DNA from: Bilabrum cf. latius
Lineage: Eukaryota; Bigyra: Bicosoecida; Bigyra; Bicosoecida
DNA: 64,000 bases
Direction of reading: 5' to 3'
Assembly: GCA_965178125.1 (NCBI GenBank)
Contig: OZ237743.1
Location: forward strand, 1,302,001-1,366,000
This document shows, one piece after another, positions 1 to 11,400 of the stretch. Each line of letters opens with the position of its first letter. The first letter of the stretch is position 1. The position numbers were made by a program, and so were the translations under genes. The notes below the pieces were generated by a model. It was not told the origin of the DNA. It saw only the letters and a list, made by a program, of their open reading frames with translations, and ran no database searches.

Positions 1-1140
1 AATAAACGGATCGACGGCGTGCACCGCCTTCAACCGGTTGCTCGCCGGCAGAGCAGCAAGTCTTATGGCCTGGAGACAGGAGACCCCCGCTTTCAGAGCC
101 ACGAGCTATGGGTCCACTCCTTGAGTGTGACCTCCACTTGGCGCCTACCCTCGTGTGCGATTCGATTTGGTCTCTGTTTGTTTTGCTGCCGCTGGCAGCT
201 TCAGCTCTTTTCGGCGTTGATGTCTGCAACTTTCCCACCAACGCCTGCTTGGCCTTGGCAATTGAAATAGTTCTAACAGGCCCATCTTGAGTTGAGTCTC
301 TGTTTGGCGCAGGCATGGTGCTGCAACCGGGCGTACTTATTATTGGTTCTCGACTGCGTTGCTCTGGTTCTATATCGGCTTCCTTATTGCCTGCACGATG
401 ATCAATTCAAATCAAATTAGGAAGCATAGCCAAATAAAAATGATAGAAAAATGTTGGGGCATTCTTCGAGAACGGTGCATGCTCCCAGCACTTGTAGTAC
501 GAAACCGAGCATTGGGACTATTTGCGCGACACGAGAGGCCAAAAACCATGGCAAGGCGACAAAAAGTACAATCTGAGGCCATTCAGCACGCTTACCCTAA
601 AATGCGAGGTAGTACTAAACCGTCTCGTCGCTTTTCTTGTTATTTGCGGCTATATTTGCTCTGCTAGAGCTCGACCTCGAGACGTGATGGTGCGCTGCAG
701 ACGGTCGTCTATCGCACCTTATCTGCGAGAAAAATCGCCGAAAAAATCGAAAAACAGCACGATACAGGTATATTTGATCACTTTATATGGTGTGCATGCC
801 GGAGGATGCATTTGGTAGCAGCAAACTATCACAGTCGGCAGTACCAGTCAGCCGGTCTAAACTCACTTCCTCCTCGCTAATACAGACGCAAAACATCGCT
901 TGATACACTATGTAATTGCTGAGAGAGGCTTTTGGATGTCTCGCAAGTAAACGACAGCGAGACGCACGCGCTGGTGCGTTGGTTCTGGTTCAAGGAATAC
1001 CAAAAAATGTAGTTCCGTAGTGACAGAATGCGCGGCGCCAGTTGATCGTAATGTGCAGATTCAACTTGAAATGTCTGGTATATTCGTTGAGATGCGGGAA
1101 TTCAACGTATCACACACATCACTGCACACACATATAGGCA
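1..1140. other. Gene-poor, lower-GC 5' flank
   Basis: No supported gene. The stretch is clearly lower in GC than the coding regions that follow. The small open frames (for example 359-667 and 522-818 on +) overlap one another, show no recognisable motif and lack the GC-rich codon use of neighbouring genes. The last part presumably holds the promoter and 5' UTR of the first lipocalin gene, whose ATG is at 1141. Confidence 0.5.
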
Positions 1141-2066
1141 ATGCGCGCGGCTCTCGTTGCTTTCTCGGCGCTGACTGTATCTGCTTTTGCAGTAGACCCC
1201 ATCCCGAGTTTTGATGCCCCAGCGTACCTTGGCCGGTGAGATGATGGTAATGCGAGACGATGACGATACAAGTGTCCGCATCCCTTACAGGATGCTAGTT
1301 GAGTTCATCTGACTTCACAACCCCTTTTGGTTTCGTAGATGGTATCAAATGGCTACCGATCCTACCCAAAACGCAACGATTGAGGCTGGAACCAAGTGCG
1401 TCGCGGCAGACTATGGCGTGAACGCCAACAAGACTATCTCAGTGAGTAGGTCTAGTTGAAAGACAACGTGCAAACGGAGGACGCCACAATCCTGCACAAT
1501 CTTCATGAACGTGTGTGTATCCGTCGCTTTGGATGTCGCAGGTGTTCAACCAGTCCCGCCGAAAGAAGGACTACTCATTCGACAACATCTTTGGATGGGT
1601 GAGAGTGCCCAGTACGCGCGATGTTTATGCAGTACAGTATATCTGTAGGCTGCAACTGCGGTGTATCGCGCCCCTGCACTCCAATCGAGCAAAGCACCAT
1701 GCCATTCGTTTCGATTTCTCGCAGGCCGAGGCCACTGATGCCTCCAAGCCCGCCGCCCTCACCGTGCACCTCCAGGGCGTGCCCGTGGGCGCCCCCTACT
1801 GGATCCTCAACATCGGGCCCATCCAGGACAACAAATACCAGTGGAGCGTGGTGTCGGACCCCTTCAAGCTCGGCCTCTTCGTTCTGGCCCGGGACGTGCA
1901 GGAGTTCAACAGCAAGTACGCGAGCGAGGTGTTCACTTGGCTATCGAACAACGGCTTCGACCAGTTCTACAACACGCCCACGCTGACGGACCAGAGCAAC
2001 TGCACGTACGCGCCGCCGCCCTCTGGATTGCTCGGTGTTGCGACCACCTCCTTGCGCGGGGCATGA
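1141..2066 (+). CDS. Secreted lipocalin (apolipoprotein D/Blc-like), copy 1
   Basis: Four exons: 1141-1235, 1339-1441, 1542-1598 and 1725-2066, all with GT-AG junctions and an intact frame (198 aa, TGA stop). The start ATG opens a hydrophobic leader (MRAALVAFSALTVSAFA), so the protein is probably secreted. The mature part begins with the lipocalin signature around YLGRWYQM (the GxW box), followed by NATIEAGTKC and, near the C terminus, DQFYNTPTLTDQSNC. Two cysteines could form the disulfide usual in this group. Lipocalins of this type bind small hydrophobic ligands in a beta-barrel; the ligand cannot be inferred. A second copy follows at 2401, so this is a tandem duplication. No in-frame TAG occurs. 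Confidence 0.88.
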
Positions 2067-2400
2067 GCATTCAAGTCGAATGGACAGGCAGGCGATCTAG
2101 TACAGCGGGGTATTCTGCTGCTTGGGTAAAGCTATGGCGCTTAAGCCCTGGCCTTACAGGGCCTAGGCGAGTGCATCGCTTTCCTACTGAGTTGAATGGA
2201 TTGAGGATGCGCGTCGCTGCAGCTTGTCTGCAATCACACCAAACATGCTAATTACTTCTCACTTTGTGTCTGGATCTTGTATATGTCATGCTCTTGGATC
2301 ACACAAGGCAAGGATTGCATGTGTAGCGTCAGGACCCGGAGTGCCGCGTGCCCAAGGACAACGAAATCTCTTCACAAAGCCGCAATTGAAGCCTAGAAAG
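2067..2400. other. Spacer between the lipocalin copies
   Basis: About 330 bases between the TGA of copy 1 and the ATG of copy 2. No gene is supported. It must contain the 3' end of copy 1 and the promoter of copy 2. Confidence 0.5.
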
Positions 2401-3459
2401 ATGCGTTGCGCAGTTGTGCTCGCGGCTATTATCGGCTCTGCTCTTGCAGTGGACCCTATTCCTAGCTTTGATGCCCCAGCGTACCTTGGCCGGTGAGAGA
2501 ACCACGAACACCAGAGCACGTCGCGGTGACAACGCAGCAGAACACCCCCCCCACAGGCTGTCGAGGAACAGAATGACTTAGGATAATCCTGCCGAGCTAA
2601 GTCTGCAATCAATGAAATACATTCAGCTGGTTTGCGCAACGCTGACTCTGTGCTGGGCTTCAAGTTACTAGTCTGGATGCATTTGTGCAAGACCGTCAGT
2701 CTCGTCATTGAATGAGTTCTACTGAAATCACGGGCCATCAATTTTCTTAATCGCAGATGGTATCAAATGGCTACCGATCCTACCCAAAACGCCACGATTG
2801 AGGCTGGGACTAAGTGTGAAGCAGCTGACTATGGCGTGAACGCCAACAAGACTATCTCAGTGAGTAGGTCTAGTTGAAAGACAACGTGCAAACGGAGGAC
2901 GCCACAATCCTGCACAATCTCCATGAATGTGTGTGTATCCGTCGCTTTGGATGTCGCAGGTGTTCAACCAGTCCCGCCGAAAGAAGGACTACTCATTCGA
3001 CAACATCTTTGGATGGGTGAGTTTCAAACAACTTTTCCCCCCGGAAAAAAATGTAGTCCTAGCGTGTTATAAGCACCAATCGATGTGTTCGGACAGTTCA
3101 ATTTCCCGCAGGCCGAGGCCACTGATGCCTCCAAGCCCGCCGCCCTCACCGTGCACCTCCAGGGCGTGCCCGTGGGCGCCCCCTACTGGATCCTCAACAT
3201 CGGGCCCATCCAGGACAACAAATACCAGTGGAGCGTGGTGTCGGACCCCTTCAAGCTCAGCCTCTTCGTTCTGGCCCGGGACGTGCAGGAGTTCAACAGC
3301 AAGTACGCGAGCGAGGTGTTCGGCTGGCTCAAGGCCAACGGCTTCGACCAGTTCTACAACACGCCCACGCTGACGGACCAGAGCAACTGCACGTACGCGC
3401 CGCCGCCGGCTGGGTTCCCCGGGGCTGCTGCAGTGACCACCTCCTTGCGCGGGGCATGA
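2401..3459 (+). CDS. Secreted lipocalin, tandem copy 2
   Basis: Four exons: 2401-2492, 2757-2859, 2960-3016 and 3112-3459 (199 aa, TGA stop). Exon boundaries and phases match copy 1 exactly. The leader (MRCAVVLAAIIGSALA) differs from copy 1 but has the same design. The mature protein is nearly the same: the GRWYQM box, two conserved cysteines and DQFYNTPTLTDQSNC are all present. Exons 2-4 and intron 2 are almost identical to copy 1, while introns 1 and 3 have diverged in length and sequence. That mosaic pattern suggests gene conversion after duplication. The C-terminal tail differs by a few residues and a short insertion (GFPGAAAVTT versus GLLGVATT). Confidence 0.88.
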
Positions 3460-3712
3460 GCATGAGAGCCTGGCCCGGCCACGGGGAGCATGAGGCACCG
3501 TCCATGCCTCGTTGGCGAGGGATGGGTGGGTGGGTGCCTCGGGCCGCTAGCCAGGCTGGGACGATGTAACAGCCTGTGCTCGCCCTGCCCCAGGCAACCC
3601 AACGGTGGCTCCATCGGCTTGACTTGATCAGATTCATGCCGATGCTTTTGCAGTTCCACGCCATGCACACGTTGTGCCATGCGATTGAGTCCAGGCAGCC
3701 GTACTGCCATAC

Positions 3713-5232
3713 TCACTTGCCGCCTGCACCTCCTGTTGCTGCTGCTCCTCCTCCTGCCGACGCTTTGCTGTCGGGATTGCTTGCAGCAACTGCCTCACCT
3801 GCCCCCCTAGCGTCCAGGTTGCACCCGCGCCACGCCACCGACACCCCGTCCCAACCGCACGAAGCCACCGTCCCGGCGGCCCCCGCGAGAGGGCTCCACG
3901 CCACCGACCTCACGAACTCCTTGTGGTGCTAAAGGCGACCCAGCAACTTCCAGCCGACCGAGGGCACGTCACCCGCCGTGGGAACCGGATTCATCGGGGC
4001 GACTGCCGCGGACCCCCAGGCCCCACCCGCCCCCTTGCCCCCGCCCGTGCTCCCCCCACCTTCGCCCGCTGCCCACACGCACACCGCTCTGTCGTACCCG
4101 CATGTGAGCAGCCGACCTGCCCCCACTGGGTCCCACCGAACCTTCAGCAGGGCCAGGGTGTGCCCCCCCGAGAGCCTGGCCGCAGGGGCCGCGGGCCACC
4201 GCACGTCCCACACTCTCACCGCCGCATCCACGCCCGCGGTGGCGAGCAGCCCCGGCCTGTCCTGCCTCCAGTCGCAGCTCGTCTGCTCCACGCGGGGGTG
4301 CGAGGGAGCGGATCCCCCCCCCGCCCCCGTCCCCCTGCCCCCCAGTTGCAACCCCCCCTTGAGCCCCTCCCTGGGGTCAAGCACCAGGATGTCCCCCGCT
4401 TCCGTCACCGCCCCAAGCTGGCCCCCGGGGCCCCACGCGATCTCCTGCACCCCCTTCTTGGCCGAGCCCCCGGCCCTGCCAGCGGGGGCAACCCCCGCCG
4501 TTGACCCCACTCCGGGGCCAGCTCCCCCCGAAGGCACACCCCCTCCCCCAGGGGCCCCCGTCAGCAGGGGGGCCCGCAGCGAGGTGACGTCCCACAGGGA
4601 CAGCCGGCCGTCGCCCCAGCCGGTGGCGATCTGCGTGCAGGGGGCCGAGTAGCCCGAGGGACCGGGCCTCTGCCACGCAATGGCAGACATGTCGGCTGAC
4701 GGCCCAGGTGCGTGAGCAGGCGAGGGCGCAGGGGCTGCTGCGGCAGTCTGCGAGCCTGCTGTGGCTGCCAGAGGCAAGGACGGCGGGGCCAATGCTCCGA
4801 ACACGGCGATGGGACGGACGAATCCGTCCGGGGAAGGGACTGCCCGTCTATCGTAAAGCCGGGCGCTACCATCCATGCAGCTCACGACAGCCTGGTGAGG
4901 GCTGCATCTGCTCCATGAGAGCTGCGACACGCCAGCAGGAGACGCGAAGGACACGTCGACCTTGCCGCGCTTCGTGACTGGGTCTGTGCGAACGAAATCT
5001 AGCCTACCCCTGCCTGAAAGTCCAAAGTTTTCGGCCTGAGCAACTGCTATAGTGTTGTCCAGGAATGGGCTGAACGCAACCTGTGCAGAAAGAGGGGATT
5101 TGGTACAGTTCGAACTGGCACGGCCGGCGTTCGCAGCTTGTAGCTGGAGGGTCGAAGCCGCCTTGGCGGGATCAGGTGCATACAATATCTTACATCATTA
5201 CACGGGAAGCTGTGCAGTGTCCAGGAAGCCAT
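3713..5232 (-). CDS. PEX7: Peroxin 7, peroxisomal PTS2 receptor (WD40)
   Basis: Two exons: 5232-5194 (MASWTLHSFPCND) and 5080-3713, with a 113-bp GT-AG intron and a TGA stop (468 aa). The splice gives LHSFPCNDVAFSPFLDN, the standard Pex7 N terminus. It continues with IAVAQAENFGLSGRGRL and WD repeats including LATAGVDAAVRVWDVRW and LLTCGYDRAVCVW. Pex7 binds PTS2 cargo in the cytosol and carries it to the peroxisome. An in-frame TAG at 3929-3931 (residue 397) sits in LLGRL*HHKEFVRSVAW, the last WD blade; without read-through the propeller would lose it. Gly/Ala/Pro-rich insertions lengthen the loops relative to the usual 320 aa or so. The C-terminal tail after the last blade is low complexity; a donor-like GTGAGT overlaps the TGA, so a further 3' exon is possible. 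Confidence 0.88.
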
Positions 5233-5481
5233 AGGTAGCGCTTATTTCGTGCGATCTATGGCAGCCAGAGCTTGCGACCGCTGTGTGCAATCCCCGAAGA
5301 TGAAGCAATTAATTTTGGTGCAGTGCAACCGCACCAAAATTTGGGCGACCATGTCGTCCAATCGAGTTGAAGCTCCTCAAATATTCGAAAGTGTAAGTCG
5401 ATCGTCGCAGATCTGCGAACTTTGGTCTGAATTCCCAGCGTTGGGCCTGCTGCCGGTTGGCCGCACCGCAGGCATCCGTTG

Positions 5482-8400
5482 ATGGAATTGTTGCAACCCA
5501 AAGCTCTACATCTACATTCCTTCGCGCAGCGCGAGGCTTTAGTTGGGAGGGATCTCACGGATTTAGATCTGTAGGCGCGCCGCTTGGTGGCTAGGCAGGC
5601 TGCTGAGCGCGAGCGGCGCCGGTGGCGAGAAGCCGGCGATCGCGCCGCGGCCGCGGGGCTCGGTCCACCGAAATTCAGGGACCAGCAGGCTCTGGAACGA
5701 GGGACAGCCGCTGTTCTGAGCGGGGGTGGTACGCTGCGGCTGGGTGAGTAGAGCGATGCCTCCGCCTCCGCCTGGTCGGGATGGACCGCCCAGGGACAGG
5801 GGGGCGCAGGCAGCTCCGGGGACGGCCCCCTCCTTGGGGACGGCACTGGGGGCACCAGGCAGCCGGGGGCGCGGTCCAAGGAGGCGCTCGAGACGGTGCG
5901 GGATGCTCGCCGGGCCCGCGCCATGGAGAGGGGGGAGCTGCCCGAGGACCCAGCGCACGACAAGGACGAGGGCGAACTGGACGGAGGCACTGGCAGGACC
6001 GCTGTCTCGGGTGCATCGCACGGCGGTGCTGGCGCAGCGGCAGGTGCAGGGGTGGTAGGAATGTCCACTTCCTTGTCCTCCAAGTCGGTGCACGAAGCCA
6101 GTCGGAGGCATGGGTCCTCCGGGAGGCAGGCAGGCGACGAGGAGGACGAAAGGGGGCTGGAAGCTGGAGCGGGACTTGACATGGTGGCGGGGAGCACGAG
6201 GGAGAGGGGGGGAGAGAGGGGCAAGGAGGACGAGAGTCGGGAGCGGGACCATCGCAGAACCGTGTCAGTCGATTCGACAGCCGCGGAGGAGTCGGCCGTG
6301 GCAGCCGCGGTGGCTGCTGCCGGAGGGGGAGTTGGTGTGGGGCGCAACTATGGCCAGGTGCACATTGGGCCCGACCCCCCAGCGGGTCTCACACCCGGGG
6401 TCTTGGCTGCGGAGGAGGAACTGCTGGCAGCGACCACGGCCCCCGGGGCGGGCGTTCTGTCTGGTGTGGGGGCCAGGCACAGTAGGCGGGGGCGGGCCGG
6501 TGGAAAGCACGCGCGCAAGACGTCGGGAATCCACAGCCCGAGGGCGCGGGGGGCCAGGGGCGCGGCTTCGACGAGACTCCCTCAGGCTGGCGGCGGGGGC
6601 CCGTCGGGGATCGGAGACACGCGTGCGGAGGACGCACTCGTCACGCCTGACATGCGGCTGGGAGAGCTGTCCTCCGATCTGCACGCGCGGCGGCACGTGC
6701 TGAGCCAGCTGGTGGCCAAGGGCCAGTGGTTCGGCCCCATGCCTTCAAGGAGGGTCTGGGGGGACGAGGCTCTGGAGAACAAGGCCGCAGAGAGGGGTGC
6801 CAGCGCGCTGACGAGTGTGGCTTCAAGAGTGCGGCGGAGGATGCGCCTGCAGGGGCTGCGGCAGGGTGCGGCCATGCGGCTGCGCACCAGGGAGCCGAGC
6901 GCGCTGCAGTCGGCGAGGCACGCCACGGCGTCATCTTCCACCTCCCCTTCTCGGCAGCGGGGGGGCGGCAAAGACGGTGTGAAGGGCGATCCCGGGCCTC
7001 TGGAGGGCGGGAGGGGCAGCCTGATGGACGCCCTACCCAGGGAACAACGGAGGAGGCTCTTCGCTGCGGCTGCCAAGGCCATGGGCGGGGGTTAGGAGGG
7101 AGTGCCCCAGGGTGGGGCGGGGGGCACATGGGGCCTGCGAGCCAGGGAACTGGAGGAGGCGCAGGAGGGGCAGGGCAAGGGCGCCGCGAGAGGGGCGGGG
7201 TTCGGGAGGGCAGCCCGGCCGACGGCGCAGGCGGCCGCTGCTGTGCTGGGGCCGCGGCGGGCGGAGGGTAAAGGTGCAGCGCATGGTGGTGCGGCGGTAC
7301 CTGGGCGCTTTCCGCAGGGCCGGGAGAATGCTCTGAGTCGGGCGGGGGGACGGGTGAGTCGGAGCGGCGTGCACACCCCCTTCCTTCGATAGGGGCCGTC
7401 GGTTGGAGGGCTGGACGAGGGCGAGGGTGAAGGCGGGGGGCCGGGAGAGGGGGGCCATGGGGGAGATGATGTGCACGTGCATGTGCACAGGGAGGGTGAG
7501 GCTGGAAGGGACAGCAGGGGGTCCATGGGGAACACCATGGGGAACACCACTGGCAGGGCGGGTGCGGGCAGCCGGTTGGCAATGATGTGGAGGAGCAGCA
7601 AGAGCAGGGTCGCAGTGGGCGTTGCTGGCGAGTCCAGTTCTAGCCGCAGTGGCTTGCAATCACGGCTAGGGGGCGGCGGGAGCGGCCCTTCCACTGCAGC
7701 GCACGACGATGACGCTGACCCGTCCGGTGTGTCTCGTCTGCTGGAGGGAGTGCTGGACAAGAGCGACCGCAATGCGCTTGCAGCTGCTCTTGACCGGGCC
7801 CTACACGCAGAGCTGGACAGGGGCGGCAACTACGTGCCTCCCGCTCTGCCAAAGGGGACCCAAGGCACCGACGGCCAGCGAGGTGGGCTGATAGGCAGCA
7901 CCAGCACCCCCTCACTGGGTGCCGCTTCTCTGGGGGCCTCCTCTTCGGCTGGCAGGCTGCCGGGGCAGCAGAGGGTCAGGGGGGGGCGGGGCGCGCACGG
8001 TGGTTTCGGGCTGGCGGCGGCAGAGGAGGCCCGCGAGCTGAAGGAGGCCGTTGATACGGTGCACAGGCTGACTGAGGGAGCGAGGACCGACGGGCTGCCT
8101 GCTTCGGGGAGGAGGAGCGCGCTGCTCTCGGGGCAGTCCTCGCTGGCACTCAGCGCGGTGGACATGCTGACCTCCAGGGCCAGCTCCAGAAGGAGGCGTG
8201 CATAGGGGCACGGGCGTGTCTCTGCGGCTGCGGGGGGCAGGGGCTCAAGAGCGACGGGTACCGCGCCTGAGACGGCGGATTCAGGGGCGGCTGTGGGCAG
8301 CGCAGGGGGGCGCGGGTCCACTGGGCGGACTAGTGGTGGTTTTGGCGGGCTGCTGGCGAGTCGGATGGGGGGGCAGGGGCGGCGGGGGCACGGCCGGCCC

Positions 8401-11400
8401 CCCATGGACAAGCGGTCGAGTCGTCGCTTCAAGACGGACATCGCCAGCATGATTGCGCTGGGACTTGTGCCACCACAGGACGCGGGGGATGGGCTGGTGG
8501 CGCTGCAAGGCCCCCGGCCGGGTGTGGTCGACTCGCTGCGTAAGGAACAGAAAGAGGCGGCGAGGGCGGTGCGGCTGCTCGGCGCCAGCACCTCCTTTGT
8601 GTCTCCGCTGGGCACGGTGGTCAACACGGCCCGGCGCGCGAGGCAGGCTCGGCTGCTGGAGCTGCTCTACTGGTTCGGTATCGCGGGGGATGGTCGGTTG
8701 TTGAGCAAGGAAGAGCTTCGAGAGAGGAGGCGCCTCATCCGACAGGGTCAGCTGGAGGAGCCCAGCATGCCCTACAGGAGGGCAGACACAATCTCTGTGG
8801 CGCCCCGGGTTTTCGCCCCCAGCGGTGGCGCGGGCGTTGGGAAGGGGCCAGCTAACGGGGCGCGCAACGGACTGTCGCAGTCCACGAGCAAACGGGCGAG
8901 CGGGAGCAAACGCGGCAGCAGCGCGGCGGCCGGGGATGAGGGGCCTGGGAGCGGCTCGAGCGGCGGCACCCGCGTGCCCGGCCTGGATCTGGCTGCCCTG
9001 GGCGCCACTGGGTTTGCGAGCACCGCGGCGTCCCCGCCGGAGCAGCAGATCGGCAGTCAGACGGCTCGGCTCGGGCAGCGATCCAGTCTGCTGGGCGCAT
9101 CCACGCCAGGCAGCATCGCTGGGGATGCCAGCATGAGCAGGCGCAAGGCCAGGAGGAGGAAGACGAGGGTGTCTCCGGGCCGGGCGGCGCGGCGGGCCGT
9201 CGCGGCGCTGGCCACAGGCAGGGGCGCGGCCATCCACAGCGCGGCCGCTGCCCTGTCTCAGGAACTGTCCCTGTCCCCGCGGGCGGCGGAATACTCCGCG
9301 GTGCTGCCGTCTGCACGCTCAGGCGCGGCTCATCGGCGAGGTGGGGGGCAGCGATCCGCGGCCTCTCCGGGGATGAGCGGGTCCTTGAGCATGTCGCGGA
9401 GCAGGGTGGGGGCGGCTGCCAGCCCTGGCACCGTGGGGTCTCCGGGCACTGTCTCGGGTAGGCTCGGAGGGGCGAGCGGTCTGCTGTCAGCCCGCAGCGT
9501 GAGCGGTTCCTCTTCGATGGGTGGGGGGCCTCGGGCGCCTCGGAGGCGGCTGCGCGGGGGCAAGGGCGCCAGTGCGCTGTCTTTGGCCATCCAAGAGTCG
9601 GAGAGCCGACGCCTGCGCATGAAAACTGGGTCTGTGGGGGCAGCCGAGGCTATGCGGGTGCAGGCTGCCACGAGCATGGCGGCGGCTTCGGTGCTGGAGG
9701 AGGAGGGGGAGGGGGACGGGGGCATCGATGATGGCCGTGGGAGTGGGAGTGGCAGAGGGAGCGAAGAGGGGGGCACAGAACAGACCCACATGGACGAGGA
9801 GGAGGAGCTTCTGCTGATAGGGGCGGGGGAGGGGGCTGGAGACCAGCTGGATGCTACTGTCGTGCCACTGTCACTCATGGCGGAGGAGCGTGCTGCTGCT
9901 GGTGGTAGTGCCAGCGGGGCGCAAGACGCTGGGGCCACGCTGAGCTAGCTTGCGAGAGGAGAGGGACAGCCAGGGAGCAAGGGGAACCAGCTGCCCGGGT
10001 ACCTGGCCAAAGCCGCTTGCCTGGGCTTTCTGCGGGGAGACGAGGCGGAGGCGTGCGCGGGCCCCGCAAGCTCGGGGGCCTCCTGGGTGCTCGGGCAGGC
10101 GGACGCGGACGCCGCCGCGCAGGCGGAAGCATCCGAAGGCGGGCGAGAGGTGCATGCCATCGCCAGCCGGGATGGCGACCAGGACACGGAAGGGCACACC
10201 CCAGACTCTCGGAATGAGCGCAAGCACCTGGCTCGCATGGAGCTCGAGCGGATGCTGCTGGCCGGTAGGGCGGCACTGGCGCAGGCCACGGCCCGCTCCA
10301 GCCACGCGGCAGCCTCGCTGGGGCCCCCCGGCCGGATCAGCCTCGCGCTGTGGCTGGATGGGTCGGGGGGGCAGGGGGCGTTGGAGGGCGGGAATGTGTC
10401 CGTTGGGTTCGCGGCGGTGGCCAGCGATGAGCCAGAGAGTCCACGGGTGGCCTGGGAGGGTGCGTCTGCGCTGCTTGCGGCGGCGCTGGGGCGTGCGGCT
10501 GACTCGGCGGGACAGGTGCTCTTTGGGGGCATTGTCGGGTTGGTGCGCGGGCTCGGTGCCCTGCAGCCACAAGCGTAGGGGCAGGGACAGGGGCAGGAAC
10601 AGGAACATGGACAGCACGGTGCGTCTGCCCGTGGTCTCGGCTCTAGGGGCGTTGGAGCTGCCCAAGGTGCGGGCCCCCTGCAACAGGGTAGTGCAATGCA
10701 CCGAGCTGCGATGGAAGAGGGGCTGGTGCTGGGCGAGGGGGAGGGGCAGCGCGTGCTGCGACCCACTGAGGATTCGGGAAGGGATGCGGCGGGGCAGGAG
10801 CTGGCACTTGGAAGCTCCGTGGGCCCCAGCGGCGAGGTGGGCCTGATGCAGCCCTCTTTGGCCACCTTGGACTCGCAAGAGTTGCAAGGGGGCGATCCCG
10901 TGGGCTTCCACGACGAGGCAATCGCATTCGCCTCGCAGCCCAGACTGCTCATGAGCCCGCCCCCCGTGCGGCCGGACCAGGACGCCTCCACAGGTGGACG
11001 AGTCGGTGCTGACGCCACCCCGCACAGGACCGGAAGAGGGTCTGTCGGGTTCGGTCCCGCGCCTACCCCCCGCAGCTCGTAGGCAGCAGCAGCGGTGGCT
11101 GGGCTGGTGGCTACGCCTCGTTAGCTGCTGGCTCTGCTAGTTGTGTGTGACCTTGCGATCGACAGGCGGGGCCTCGCGCAGCTGAGCCCCCGGAATGTGT
11201 ACGGGCCAGTGGCTCTGTCGAGTGTGGCGCAGGCCGCTCTGCAGCAGCTTGCAATCGAGGCGAGAGGGGCCAGCAGGGCTGAGAGTGGCACAGCGGGCGA
11301 GGGCGAGGGGGAGGGCGAGGGCAAGGGCAAGGGAGACGGCGAGGAGGAGGGGGAGAGGAGGGGGCAGCTCGTGTCCAGAGGGGGTGGGTCCAGAGGGGCG

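Noticed and set aside
359-818. Two overlapping plus-strand frames near the left edge
   Set aside because: Low-GC sequence, no motif, no splice context and mutual overlap; treated as non-coding.
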